Origin: Hungatella hathewayi WAL-18680
GTDB lineage: Bacteria; Bacillota; Clostridia; Lachnospirales; Lachnospiraceae
Reading direction: 5' to 3'
Assembly (NCBI RefSeq): GCF_000235505.1
Contig: NZ_JH379027.1
Coordinates: 310,001-374,000 of the forward strand
DNA: 64,000 nt
Shown: piece after piece, positions 1 through 8,649 of the stretch
How the letters are laid out: each line of letters opens with the position of its first letter
Numbering within the stretch: the first letter of the stretch is position 1
Position numbers and translations under genes: made by a program
Notes under the pieces: model-generated
What the model was told of the DNA's origin: nothing
The model's input: only the letters and a program-made list of their open reading frames with translations
Databases searched by the model: none

Positions 1-1
1 T

Positions 2-250
2 ACGTCTGACGGCTATTTTACCGGAGGAGACATCATGCGTGTGGAGACGATTCGAACTATGTCAAAACAGGCGAAGAAAACTATTGTCTTAACGGAATCT
101 GAGAAATTTACGGCACATGGGGTGATTGCGCTGCTTCCATGTAAAGAGGTCTACGCTCTTTATACCGATGATAAAATTCCTGCAAAGGTGAAAGCATATC
201 TTCAGCAAAGCGGGGTTAACGTGTACGCGGTGAATACAGATTCCAAATAA
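2..250 (+). CDS. DeoR-family transcriptional regulator, C-terminal fragment (cut by window edge)
   Basis: The frame is open from the left edge and ends at a stop at 248-250, so only about the last 82 residues are present. The fragment resembles the C-terminal sugar-phosphate sensor of DeoR regulators: a basic helix, a core strand (TIVLTESEKF) and the late YTDDKIP segment. The DNA-binding half lies outside the window. The ATG at 35 is internal to this domain and is not a credible start. The downstream importer gene begins 26 bp later, so this is probably the operon's regulator, responding to a phosphorylated sugar. That link is inference from position. Confidence 0.7.
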   Translation, partial: TSDGYFTGGDIMRVETIRTMSKQAKKTIVLTESEKFTAHGVIALLPCKEVYALYTDDKIPAKVKAYLQQSGVNVYAVNTDSK

Positions 251-275
251 CCAGAACCAGATGAGGAGGGTTATT

Positions 276-1322
276 ATGAAGAAGGGATTATCGTTACTGC
301 TGACAATTGCGCTGCTGGCTGGTGGAACTGCGGGCTGTTCAGGGAAGGCGGACACTCCTGCGACGGAGCCGGAGAAACAGACTGAGGCCCAGGCGGAGAC
401 AGAGGCGCCCAAACAGGAGGAGACAGCGGGGGAGGAGAAACTGAAGGTTGGAATTCTGCTTAAGACCCTTGCCAGTGAATACTGGGTAGCCATGGCGGAC
501 GGAATCAAAGAAGAAGCGGAGAATCTGGGAGTGGAAGTCGAGATTATGGCGGCGGCATCGGAGAGTGACACGGGAAGTCAGTTACAGATGCTGGAGGATA
601 TGGTCTCCAAGGATTATGACGGAATCGGCGTTGCGCCTATTACGGATACAAACCTGATACCGGGCGTGGCATCGGCCTGTAAGAAGGGAATCCCGGTTGT
701 AGATTTGGACCAGGAATTTAATGCGGAAGAGCTGAAAAATGCGGGCGGCTGGGTGATTGGCTACTGCACCACGGACTATGTGGTGACCGGGCAGCAGGCT
801 GGCGAATTTCTGGCAGGCAAGATGGGGAATCAGGGAAAAGCCATTATTATTGAAGGAATGGCAGGCAATTTATCCAGCGAGTCCAGAAAGAAGGGCTGTA
901 CGGAAGTGCTGGAAAAGGCAGGTATCGAGATTGTGGCATCCCAGCCCTGTGACTGGGACCGCCAAAAAGCCATGGATGCGACGACGAACTTGATGAGCGT
1001 TCATTCTGACGTGACCGGTATCTACTGCTGTAATGATACCATGGCATTGGGAGCGCAGCAGGCGGTCAATGCACTTAATTTACAGGGGAAGGTATTCGTA
1101 GTGGGAACCGACGGCAACGGGGAAGCGATTGAGTCCATCGCTAACGGTGAGATGGCGGGAACAGCGGCCCAGAGACCTGGAGAGATTGGGGCTATCTGTC
1201 TGCGTATGCTTGTGGATGTCATCAAATCAGGAGAAATTGGTGACGTAAATATGGAACTGGAGACAGAACTACTGGATTCCTTTATCATTTCCCCTGAAAA
1301 TGTGTCGGAGCATAGAAACTAA
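276..1322 (+). CDS. Sugar ABC transporter substrate-binding lipoprotein (RbsB/AlsB type)
   Basis: Captures a sugar outside the membrane and hands it to the permease at 2939. The 348-residue protein has a lipoprotein signal peptide with lipobox TAGC and Cys21 as lipid anchor, then an acidic Glu/Thr-rich linker of about 40 residues and a periplasmic-binding-protein type I fold (pentose/galactose/allose family), with the typical GTDGNGEAIESI segment near the end. I start at 276 because GAGGAGG lies at 263-269; an in-frame ATG at 261 sits on top of that site. It is the first gene of a CUT2-type importer. The sugar is not visible from sequence; the downstream kinase and epimerase favour allose or a related aldohexose. 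Confidence 0.88.
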   Translation: MKKGLSLLLTIALLAGGTAGCSGKADTPATEPEKQTEAQAETEAPKQEETAGEEKLKVGILLKTLASEYWVAMADGIKEEAENLGVEVEIMAAASESDTGSQLQMLEDMVSKDYDGIGVAPITDTNLIPGVASACKKGIPVVDLDQEFNAEELKNAGGWVIGYCTTDYVVTGQQAGEFLAGKMGNQGKAIIIEGMAGNLSSESRKKGCTEVLEKAGIEIVASQPCDWDRQKAMDATTNLMSVHSDVTGIYCCNDTMALGAQQAVNALNLQGKVFVVGTDGNGEAIESIANGEMAGTAAQRPGEIGAICLRMLVDVIKSGEIGDVNMELETELLDSFIISPENVSEHRN

Positions 1323-1336
1323 ATTTGCCATTGGTA

Positions 1337-1381
1337 AAAGGGCATTGCAGAGTGTGAATCATCACTTTGCAAGTGCCCTTT
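1337..1381 (+). terminator. Intra-operon stem-loop after the binding-protein gene
   Basis: Imperfect inverted repeat with outer arms AAAGGGC and GCCCTTT and an inner TTGCA/TGCAA pairing, followed by TCTAAAAAGGAGG. It sits between the binding protein and its ATPase. Such hairpins usually stabilise or partly terminate the message so that more binding protein than transporter is made. The T-run is weak, so a processing or stability role is as likely as termination. Confidence 0.55.
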
Positions 1382-1399
1382 CTAAAAAGGAGGATTCTT

Positions 1400-2923
1400 A
1401 TGGGGACTTTAGTGGCAATGAAGGGAATCACCAAAACATTCCCCGGAGTCTGTGCGTTAAATAAGATTGATTTGGATTTGAATGAGGGGGAAGTACACCT
1501 GCTTTTGGGGGAAAACGGGGCGGGAAAATCCACTCTGATGAAGATACTGAGCGGCGTCTATGAGCCGACGGAGGGGACTATCTGCATCGGAGATGAGACG
1601 TTCACCTCCCTGACGCCGCAGCTGTCCAGGCAGAAGGGCATCTCGATTATCTATCAGGAGCTGAGCGTGGTCAATGAGCTGACAATTGTGGAAAATCTGT
1701 TTATGGGGAAACTCCATGTGAAGAAATACTGCAAATGTATTCCTGTGGTGGACTGGGCGAAGATGATGGGACAGGCGAAGCAGGTGCTGGAGAAAATCGG
1801 CTTCCACAAGGATGCAATGACCCGGGTTTCGGAGCTGTCTATCAGTGAAAAGCAGCTGGTGGAGATTGCCAAGGCGCTGTTAGATAATTCAAAGATTCTG
1901 ATTATGGATGAGCCGACTTCTTCCTTAAGCCAGGAGGAGACGAAAAATCTGTTTAAGATTATGAAGGAGTTGAAGGCCGAGGGCGTCGGCATCATCTACA
2001 TTTCCCATAAGATGGATGAAATCAGGGAAATCGGGGACCGGGTCACGATTCTGAAGGATGGGGAACTGGTGAAAACCATGGATATGGCGGATGTGACGGA
2101 CAATGAGCAGATTATCTCTCTGATGGTAGGCCGGAAGCTGTCCAGAGAGACCATGAGGAGAAATGACGGGACGGATTTGAGAAAAGCGGAGGTGGTGCTT
2201 CGGGTCAGCCATGTGGTCAACGAGGAGCACACGGTGGAAGACGTGAGCTTTGAACTGCACCGGGGAGAAATCCTGGGATTTGCAGGTCTGGTGGGGGCCG
2301 GGCGCACGGAGCTGATGAACGTGATATTCGGGGCGGAGAAGATGGAGAGCGGGGAGGTCTGGCTGTACGGCGAGAAAGTGCAGATAAAATCTCCTTACGG
2401 GGCGATCAAGAATGGAATGGCGTTTATCACGGAGAACCGCCGGGAAACCGGGTTTTTTGATAATTTTGATATCTGCCGGAATGTGGCGTCGGTGAAGATT
2501 TTAAAGGCGACGAAAGCCGGGGGAATCACTGGCATGATACATAAGCAGGAGGAAAAACAGCTGGCCATGGAGCAGAAGGAGAATCTGTCCATCCACTGTA
2601 CGGATATCCGGCAGCCGGTGGTGACGCTGTCCGGCGGCAACCAGCAGAAGGTGATTGTGGGGAAATGGCTGGCGTCCGAGGCGGATATCATGATTTTCGA
2701 CGAGCCGACCAGAGGAATTGATATTGGGGCAAAGAATGAAATCTACCATATTATGAGGAATCTGGCGGACCAGGGGAAGAGCATTCTGATGGTGTCATCG
2801 GAGCTGCCAGAACTTTTGCGCATGTGCGACAGAATTCTGGTATTTAACAAAGGACATATCCGTGGGGAGTTTTCGGGAGAAGAAGCGACAGAGCAGATGA
2901 TTATGTCCAGTGCGATTTCGTAG
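1400..2923 (+). CDS. Sugar ABC transporter, double ATP-binding protein (RbsA/AlsA type)
   Basis: Cytoplasmic ATPase subunit of the CUT2 sugar importer, 507 residues with two ABC domains in tandem. The first has Walker A GENGAGKST near residue 40, a signature region around SISEKQL, and Walker B ILIMDEPTSSL. The second has the degenerate nucleotide loop GLVGAGRTEL, signature LSGGNQQK and Walker B IMIFDEPTRGID, as is usual for RbsA-type proteins. Start at ATG 1400 has AAAGGAGG at 1386-1393; an upstream in-frame ATG at 1367 lies inside the hairpin and lacks a site. It lies between the binding protein and permease in one operon. Confidence 0.93.
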   Translation: MGTLVAMKGITKTFPGVCALNKIDLDLNEGEVHLLLGENGAGKSTLMKILSGVYEPTEGTICIGDETFTSLTPQLSRQKGISIIYQELSVVNELTIVENLFMGKLHVKKYCKCIPVVDWAKMMGQAKQVLEKIGFHKDAMTRVSELSISEKQLVEIAKALLDNSKILIMDEPTSSLSQEETKNLFKIMKELKAEGVGIIYISHKMDEIREIGDRVTILKDGELVKTMDMADVTDNEQIISLMVGRKLSRETMRRNDGTDLRKAEVVLRVSHVVNEEHTVEDVSFELHRGEILGFAGLVGAGRTELMNVIFGAEKMESGEVWLYGEKVQIKSPYGAIKNGMAFITENRRETGFFDNFDICRNVASVKILKATKAGGITGMIHKQEEKQLAMEQKENLSIHCTDIRQPVVTLSGGNQQKVIVGKWLASEADIMIFDEPTRGIDIGAKNEIYHIMRNLADQGKSILMVSSELPELLRMCDRILVFNKGHIRGEFSGEEATEQMIMSSAIS

Positions 2924-2938
2924 TGAGGAGAATGCGTT

Positions 2939-3904
2939 ATGAAAAATACGGGGAAACAACGTTTGTCGTCCTATTGGGACAGATTCGGGACTTTTACAAT
3001 TCTGGTACTGCTCATCTTGATGCTGGCTCTGTTTGGGCCGCCGCAGTTTATTGCGCCCAGCAACCTGCTTCAGATTGCGATTCAGAGTTCCATCACGATC
3101 ATCATTGCCTGCGGGGAATTCTTTGCTATTTTGATAGCCGGCATTGATTTGTCGGTGGGCTCCATCATGGCGCTGGCTGGCATGGTTACCGCCAAGCTGG
3201 TGGCGATGGGAAGCGTTCCGTGGGAGATAGCAGTGCTTACAGGACTTCTGGTGGGGGCCATGTGCGGTATTTTTAACGGGATGCTGATTAATGTGACCGG
3301 GCTTCATCCGTTTGTGGTGACGCTTGGAACACAGTCGATATTTCGTGGTCTGGTGCTTATCTTCTCGGATGCCAAGTCCGTGTATGGATTTCCACAGCAG
3401 TTTAAGGATTTTATGGGTGGCTGGCTGGGTGGGAAGGTGCCGAGTCCGGTTATCATTGCTTTGATTATGGCGGTGCTGTTGTGGTTTCTGTCATCGAAAA
3501 CCGTGCTGGGGCGGAATATCTATGCGCTGGGAGGCAACAAAGAGGCGGCATGGTTTTCCGGCATCAACACGAAGCTGTATATTCTGATTGTTTATATTAT
3601 CAGTGGTGTCTGCTTTGGATTGGCGGGAATTGTATATACCGCGAGAATCGGTTCGGCGGAGCCGCTGGCCGGGCAGGGGTATGAGACATTTGCCATCGCG
3701 TCGGCGATTATAGGCGGAACCAGCTTTTTCGGGGGCCGCGGGCAGATTCCTACGGTGGTTATCGGCGGATTGATTATCGGCACTATCAGCAATGGGCTTA
3801 ACATGCTGGGTGTCAGTTCCTATTACCAGCAGATTGTGACCGGCTCCCTGATTATTATAGCGGTGTTCTTAGACAGGATATTTAAGGGGAAAGCATCGAA
3901 ATAG
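2939..3904 (+). CDS. Sugar ABC transporter permease (RbsC/AlsC type)
   Basis: Integral membrane channel of the CUT2 importer, 321 residues, with about eight to ten hydrophobic segments and the family's conserved cytoplasmic loops (AGIDLSVGSIMALAG near residue 60, and ALGGNKEAAWFSGI near residue 195). It pairs with the double ATPase ending 15 bp upstream. RBS GAGGAG lies at 2925-2930. Nothing unusual is seen. Substrate is unknown; the family includes ribose, xylose and allose systems. Confidence 0.92.
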   Translation: MKNTGKQRLSSYWDRFGTFTILVLLILMLALFGPPQFIAPSNLLQIAIQSSITIIIACGEFFAILIAGIDLSVGSIMALAGMVTAKLVAMGSVPWEIAVLTGLLVGAMCGIFNGMLINVTGLHPFVVTLGTQSIFRGLVLIFSDAKSVYGFPQQFKDFMGGWLGGKVPSPVIIALIMAVLLWFLSSKTVLGRNIYALGGNKEAAWFSGINTKLYILIVYIISGVCFGLAGIVYTARIGSAEPLAGQGYETFAIASAIIGGTSFFGGRGQIPTVVIGGLIIGTISNGLNMLGVSSYYQQIVTGSLIIIAVFLDRIFKGKASK

Positions 3905-3916
3905 AAGGGGCGTGGG

Positions 3917-4720
3917 ATGATGAGACGGTTGGAGTATGGGTTTGGTGTGTGGCTGGATGAGAAGAGTTGTGAGCTGGTTTTTGAGAATGGTGTTTCCTGT
4001 GAGGCGTGTAAGGAGAAACGGTTCGGGGAAATGAAGCATCTGGCTTATGAGGAGGATGAGGCGGCGGACGGGGAGGTCTGCTACCGGTTCTATCAGAATA
4101 TATGGGATGAGTCGAAACGAAAGGTATTTGAGGACAGGCAGGTGACTAATGGGATAACGATTCTGATGCCTGGGCTGATGGGGAGAGAGTGCCGCAAGAA
4201 TTCCGGACATTATCACGGGGTCAGCGAGGGACACCGGCTGCCGTTTCCGGAAGTGTATGAGGTGCTCTGCGGTACGGCTGTGTTTTTGATTCAGGAATCC
4301 GAAGCGTTTCTGGAGGACGGACCTCTTGTTGTGAACCGGATGCGGGCGGCGATGCTGCAGGAAGGGGAAAAGATTATTATTCCGCCATACAGCGCCCACT
4401 GTGTCTGCAATGCCGGGGACGGGCCGATGGCTTTTGGGAATCTGGCAGTGCCCTGCGCCCTGCATTACGGGCCGATTGCCAGGATGCACGGGTTTGGAAT
4501 GTATCTGTTAAAGGAGAAGAATCATCTGCTATTTGTTCCCAATGCCAGATATGAGAAGCTGCCGCAGATGGAGTTTGTGAGTCCGGTGGAGAAGGAAAAT
4601 CTGGGAGTGGTGAGGGATGTTTCTTTAAATGAGATGTTCTGGGAATGTCCGGAGAGGTTTGACTATCTGGCGGAGCCAGAAGCATTTGAAACGGAGATAT
4701 GGGAGCAGTTGGGAAAATGA
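3917..4720 (+). CDS. Cupin-type (archaeal-like) glucose-6-phosphate isomerase family protein
   Basis: Interconverts an aldose 6-phosphate and its ketose 6-phosphate (glucose-6-P/fructose-6-P in the characterised archaeal family). The 267-residue protein has the cupin metal site as GHYH at 97-100, the PEVYEVL strand at 111-117, and a second metal His in PPYSAH at 161, followed by the HYGPI segment typical of PF06560. It follows the permease by 12 bp in the same operon. Two adjacent ATGs (3917 and 3920) are possible starts. In this operon it could act on the sugar 6-phosphate made by the ROK kinase, for example allose-6-P to allulose-6-P, replacing the usual RpiB. That role is inference. Confidence 0.8.
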   Translation: MMRRLEYGFGVWLDEKSCELVFENGVSCEACKEKRFGEMKHLAYEEDEAADGEVCYRFYQNIWDESKRKVFEDRQVTNGITILMPGLMGRECRKNSGHYHGVSEGHRLPFPEVYEVLCGTAVFLIQESEAFLEDGPLVVNRMRAAMLQEGEKIIIPPYSAHCVCNAGDGPMAFGNLAVPCALHYGPIARMHGFGMYLLKEKNHLLFVPNARYEKLPQMEFVSPVEKENLGVVRDVSLNEMFWECPERFDYLAEPEAFETEIWEQLGK

Positions 4721-4735
4721 CGGAGGAATAAAAAT

Positions 4736-5365
4736 ATGAAACTTCAATTGGCAATGGATGTAATCGGTATGGAAGAGGCGGTCAGGCTGGTGGGCACGAT
4801 TGCGGATGTGATTGATATTGTGGAGATTGGGACGCCGATGATTGTGAAGGACGGGATGCTTCCGGTGCAGGCCATGAAGCAGGCGTATCCGGATGTGACG
4901 GTACTGGCGGATGTAAAGATTGCGGATGGCGGTTCTATCGAAGCGGGTTATGCGGTGGAGGCGGGAGCGGATATTGTGACGGTGCTGGGGATTGCGGCAG
5001 ATGAGACCATTCAGGGCGCCCGGGACGCCGCCCATAAGCTGGGACGGGAAGTTTACGTGGATATGTTGAGTGTGGAGGATGTAGTAGGGCGTGCCAAGGA
5101 GCTGGATGAGATGGGCGTGGATTACATTGGGGTTCACACGGCCTCCGATGTGCAGCCTTCGGGGAAAGGGCCATATGAGGAGCTTCAGAGAATTGCCGCG
5201 GTGGTGAAGCACGCGAAAATTGCGGCGGCAGGCGGTATTTCCCTGGCGACAATCTCGGACGTTCGGGATATGGGAGCGGATGTGGGAATTGTCGGCAGTG
5301 CGCTGATGAGAGAGAAGAATTTGAGGGAAGCGGTTATCGCTTATCAGGCGAAGATAAAAGGGTGA
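4736..5365 (+). CDS. hxlA: 3-hexulose-6-phosphate synthase (HxlA-like)
   Basis: In the ribulose monophosphate pathway this enzyme joins formaldehyde and ribulose 5-phosphate to form D-arabino-3-hexulose 6-phosphate; it also runs in reverse. The 209-residue TIM barrel keeps the family acids: Asp8, Glu30 in VEIGTP, and the DVKIAD motif with Asp59, Lys61 and Asp64. The later VHTASDVQPSGK loop resembles Bacillus HxlA more than 3-keto-L-gulonate-6-phosphate decarboxylase, which belongs to the same superfamily and is the main alternative. It has a good GGAGG site and is followed directly by the partner isomerase hxlB. Confidence 0.82.
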   Translation: MKLQLAMDVIGMEEAVRLVGTIADVIDIVEIGTPMIVKDGMLPVQAMKQAYPDVTVLADVKIADGGSIEAGYAVEAGADIVTVLGIAADETIQGARDAAHKLGREVYVDMLSVEDVVGRAKELDEMGVDYIGVHTASDVQPSGKGPYEELQRIAAVVKHAKIAAAGGISLATISDVRDMGADVGIVGSALMREKNLREAVIAYQAKIKG

Positions 5366-5370
5366 AGAGT

Positions 5371-5940
5371 ATGAGAGATATTGTAGTGACAGGGATGGAA
5401 ATTGCAGGTGAGATACAGGAGAATCTGTCGGCTGTCGGAAAAGAGATGGGGGAGCAGCTGATAGATGCCATTCTTCAGGCGGATAAGATTTATTCCGCGG
5501 GATGCGGCAGGTCTCTGCTGATGATTCGCGGACTTGCTATGAGGCTGATGCATATTGGACTAAAATCTTATGTGGTGGGGGAGACGGTTACACCTGCCAT
5601 CGGGGAAGGGGATTTGCTTATCATCGGCTCCGGTTCGGGGGAGACATCCACGCTGAAGGTTATGGCGGAAAAGGCAAAAAAAGCGGGGGCAAAGCTGGCG
5701 GTGATTACGATTTATCCGGAATCGACTCTGGGCAAGATGGCGGATATCACGGTGGTGATTCATGGCGTGACGGCCAAGGTGCAGGACGATGGGGAAAACC
5801 ATTCCATTCAGCCTGGCGGGAATCTGTTTGAGCAGAGTCTTCTGATATTTGGAGATGCGCTCAGCATGTGCGTGGCGGACCGGGGCGGGATGTCCATGGA
5901 TGACAAAAGCATTATGAGCCGCCATGCGAATCTGGAGTAG
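5371..5940 (+). CDS. hxlB: 6-phospho-3-hexuloisomerase (HxlB-like)
   Basis: Converts 3-hexulose 6-phosphate to fructose 6-phosphate, the second step of formaldehyde fixation. It is 189 residues with a single SIS fold, the phosphate-binding GSGSGET loop at 86-92, the QPGGNLFEQ segment, and the family's terminal RHANLE. I prefer ATG 5371. A GTG at 5362 overlaps the hxlA stop, but the purine-rich site is spaced for 5371. The adjacency and near overlap with hxlA make the pairing secure. Its presence in a sugar-import operon that ends with a DhaK/DhaL pair is unusual. Confidence 0.85.
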   Translation: MRDIVVTGMEIAGEIQENLSAVGKEMGEQLIDAILQADKIYSAGCGRSLLMIRGLAMRLMHIGLKSYVVGETVTPAIGEGDLLIIGSGSGETSTLKVMAEKAKKAGAKLAVITIYPESTLGKMADITVVIHGVTAKVQDDGENHSIQPGGNLFEQSLLIFGDALSMCVADRGGMSMDDKSIMSRHANLE

Positions 5941-6001
5941 ATGGAGTGGAGTTATCGGGAAATAATGCAGAGGGAACCTGGAATAGAACAAGAGGTGCTG
6001 G

Positions 6002-6928
6002 ATGATGAAGGATGTGACAATTGGTATCGATATAGGGGGTACGCATTTTCGTATCGGAACGGTTGCGGTGGATGGCAGTCTGAGCGGTTTTGAGAAGATA
6101 TCCAGCGGAAAGTTTGGCGGCGTGGATGGAGTGTCTGTGCTGGTGGATGAGGTCAGGGGATATATGGAGCGATGGAAGCCGGATGGAAATGTGAAGGCGG
6201 TAACGATCGGAATCCCAGGAACGGTCAGCCGGGATAAGACAACGGTGTTCAGCGCTCCGTATGTTCCCTCCTTCACGGGCTTTGATTTGAAACATCGGCT
6301 GGAAGATGCCTGGGGAATACCGGTGTTTATCGAGAGGGATGCCAATATCCTGATGTTTGGAGATATGTTTTTTCACAGAGAGGACATCTGTTTTGAGAGT
6401 GACGGGATGCTGGTTGGCCTGTATTATGGCTCGGCGGTTGCCAATGCCTTTTATTTTCGGGGACAATTTTATGACGGGAAGAACGGTGTGGCCGGGGAGA
6501 TTGCCCACAATCCCATCCGGGGGCTGGAGGAACGCTGCGTGTGCGGCAATATAGGCTGCCAATGTCTTCGCTGTGGGGGAAAGTATCTGGAGCGGCTTGC
6601 GGCGGAGCGTTATCCTGACACGGCATTTGAGCAGTTGTTCCTGGCTCATGGACAGGAGGCGCCTGTAAGGGAATTTGTGAAGGATATGGCGGTTCCTGTG
6701 ATTGAGATAGCCAATATTTTGGACCCGGAGCTGATTTTTATTGCGGGCGGTGTGACGGATATGGCAGGTTTTCCGTGGGGGCTTCTGGAACAGTATATCC
6801 GGGAGAATACCAGACATCCCATGCCGGCCGACAGCCTCCGGTTTATCTTTACCACACACAGCAGGGAAAGCGGAGTATTGGGAGCGGGACTGTACGGCGC
6901 TTACCGGCTGGGACTTGTGGAATTGTAG
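6002..6928 (+). CDS. ROK-family sugar kinase (allose kinase-like)
   Basis: Phosphorylates an imported hexose, probably at C6, using ATP. The 308-residue protein has the N-terminal phosphate loop IDIGGTH at 9-15, catalytic Asp113 in ERDAN, and a zinc site formed by His169 in GEIAHN with Cys179, Cys181 and Cys186. There is no N-terminal helix-turn-helix, so it is a kinase rather than a repressor. Gene order with an RbsABC-type importer and an AlsE-like epimerase is the same logic as the E. coli als operon, which supports allose or allulose as substrate without proving it. Start may be 6002 or the adjacent ATG at 6005. Confidence 0.8.
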   Translation: MMKDVTIGIDIGGTHFRIGTVAVDGSLSGFEKISSGKFGGVDGVSVLVDEVRGYMERWKPDGNVKAVTIGIPGTVSRDKTTVFSAPYVPSFTGFDLKHRLEDAWGIPVFIERDANILMFGDMFFHREDICFESDGMLVGLYYGSAVANAFYFRGQFYDGKNGVAGEIAHNPIRGLEERCVCGNIGCQCLRCGGKYLERLAAERYPDTAFEQLFLAHGQEAPVREFVKDMAVPVIEIANILDPELIFIAGGVTDMAGFPWGLLEQYIRENTRHPMPADSLRFIFTTHSRESGVLGAGLYGAYRLGLVEL

Positions 6929-6943
6929 AGAAAGGAGACAGGT

Positions 6944-7621
6944 ATGAGAGATTTATTTGCGCCTTCCATTATGTGCGGGGATTTGCTGAATCTGGAAGAA
7001 GAAATCCGGACGTATGAGAAGGCGGGGGCGGATATGATTCATTTTGACATCATGGACACAACATTTACCAACACAACCATGCTTCCGCCGCTTCTGCTTC
7101 CGGCCATACACAGGGCCACCCGCCTTCCGGTGGATGTCCATGTGATGGTGGACAGACCGGAGCGGTTTATCGAAACGCTTTTACCTTACTGTAAGGATAC
7201 TTACGTGAGCATTCATATTGAATCCACGAAGGAGATACAGAATCTGCTGAAAGCCATCAAACAAGCGGGGGGCAGACCGTCCGTGGCGTTGAATCCGGGG
7301 ACGTCTCTGTGCATGGTGGAGGAGGTGGTTCCTCTGGTTGATATGATGCTGGTGCTTCTGTGCAATGCAGGTTCCGGACCGAAGCAGGACATTGACGAAC
7401 AGTTATCACATAAACTGCAGAAGGCCAAAATGATGCTGGAGCAGTATGGAAAGCCGGGAGCGCTTTTGGAAGTGGATGGAAATGTTTCTTTTGAAAATGC
7501 AAGACGGGCGAAGAGCCTGGGTGCCAATGTCTTCGTGCTGGGGACCGCAAGTATCTATAATGATAAGGGGACGGTTCCTGAAAACATGGGGCGGTTAAGA
7601 GAATATCTGGAGAACAACTGA
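6944..7621 (+). CDS. Ribulose-phosphate/allulose-6-phosphate 3-epimerase family protein (AlsE-like)
   Basis: Epimerises a ketose phosphate at C3, for example D-allulose 6-P to fructose 6-P (AlsE) or ribulose 5-P to xylulose 5-P (Rpe). The 225-residue TIM barrel keeps all four metal ligands: His33, Asp35, His66 and Asp178. The phosphate-side loop, usually a V-x-P-G-F-x-G-Q motif, is changed to LLCNAGSGPKQ, so the substrate may differ from pentose phosphate. RBS AAAGGAG precedes the ATG. The neighbouring ROK kinase and importer favour the AlsE role. Confidence 0.75.
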   Translation: MRDLFAPSIMCGDLLNLEEEIRTYEKAGADMIHFDIMDTTFTNTTMLPPLLLPAIHRATRLPVDVHVMVDRPERFIETLLPYCKDTYVSIHIESTKEIQNLLKAIKQAGGRPSVALNPGTSLCMVEEVVPLVDMMLVLLCNAGSGPKQDIDEQLSHKLQKAKMMLEQYGKPGALLEVDGNVSFENARRAKSLGANVFVLGTASIYNDKGTVPENMGRLREYLENN

Positions 7622-7622
7622 T

Positions 7623-8621
7623 ATGAAGAAAATAATCAATAAACCGGAAGATTTTGTGAGAGAAACGGTGGAGGGCATTATAGCGGCCTATGGGGAGCAG
7701 TTAAAGCTGGGCAATGGTGACTATCATGTGGTGCTCTCCAATGAGAAGGCGCCAGCTGGAAAAGTGGGCGTCGTGACTGGCGGCGGCAGCGGGCATCTGC
7801 CGGTATTTCTGGGATATGTGGGGAAGGGAATGCTGGATGGATGCACGGTGGGAAATGTGTTCGCATCCCCGTCTGCCGGCAAGATGGAGGATACGATTCG
7901 AGCCTGCGATTTTGGCGGCGGAGTGCTGTGCCTGTATGGAAATTATGGCGGGGATGATATGAATTTCCACATGGCCTGTGAGAGTGTGGAGATGGATGAT
8001 ATTGAGACGAGGATTGTCAAGGTATGCGACGATGTGGCCAGCAGTCCGAAGGGGGAGGAGAGCAGGAGGCGGGGAATCGCCGGGATGGTCTATGCCTTCA
8101 AGATTGCCGGCGCCGCGGCGGAGCAGATGAGAAGTCTTTGTGAGGTGGAGGCGGTTACCAAAAAAGCCCTTGGCAATATCCGGTCGATGGGAGCCGCTTT
8201 GTCGCCTTGCATCGTACCGCAGGTGGGGAAACCTACGTTCACGGTGGGGAACGGGGAAGTGGAAATCGGTATGGGAATTCACGGGGAGGCCGGAATAGAG
8301 GTTAGAAAAATGATGACGGCCGATGAATTGTCCTCCTGCCTGCTTGGGAAGATTCTGGAGGATATGGAGCTTGCAAAGGGGGATGAGGTCTCTGTTATGG
8401 TCAATGGCCTGGGAGCGACACCGCTAGAGGAGCAGATGATTGTGTACCGGAATATCCACCAGGAGCTGACAGATATGGGAGTTGGAATTGTCGCGCCGCA
8501 TATTGGAGAGTTTGCTACCTCCATGGAGATGGCGGGAGTTTCGTTGACGGTATTTAAATTGGATGGAGAGCTGAAGGAATTGCTCTTACGGCCGGCGGTG
8601 ACACCATTTTACCGGATGTAA
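7623..8621 (+). CDS. DhaK-like dihydroxyacetone/ketose kinase substrate-binding subunit
   Basis: Binds a short ketose covalently and presents it to DhaL for phosphorylation. The 332-residue protein has the DhaK loop GGGSGH at 53-58, the GDDMNF segment with Asp111, and the hemiaminal-forming His220 in GIHGE, matching the catalytic residues of E. coli DhaK. It begins one base after the epimerase stop with only a modest GGAG site, suggesting translational coupling. It is followed by a DhaL-like gene. No PTS DhaM-like gene lies nearby, so this is probably an ATP-dependent two-subunit kinase. Substrate may be dihydroxyacetone or a tetrulose. Confidence 0.82.
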   Translation: MKKIINKPEDFVRETVEGIIAAYGEQLKLGNGDYHVVLSNEKAPAGKVGVVTGGGSGHLPVFLGYVGKGMLDGCTVGNVFASPSAGKMEDTIRACDFGGGVLCLYGNYGGDDMNFHMACESVEMDDIETRIVKVCDDVASSPKGEESRRRGIAGMVYAFKIAGAAAEQMRSLCEVEAVTKKALGNIRSMGAALSPCIVPQVGKPTFTVGNGEVEIGMGIHGEAGIEVRKMMTADELSSCLLGKILEDMELAKGDEVSVMVNGLGATPLEEQMIVYRNIHQELTDMGVGIVAPHIGEFATSMEMAGVSLTVFKLDGELKELLLRPAVTPFYRM

Positions 8622-8649
8622 TACCGGAGCGGGAAAGGACGGTTGATGG

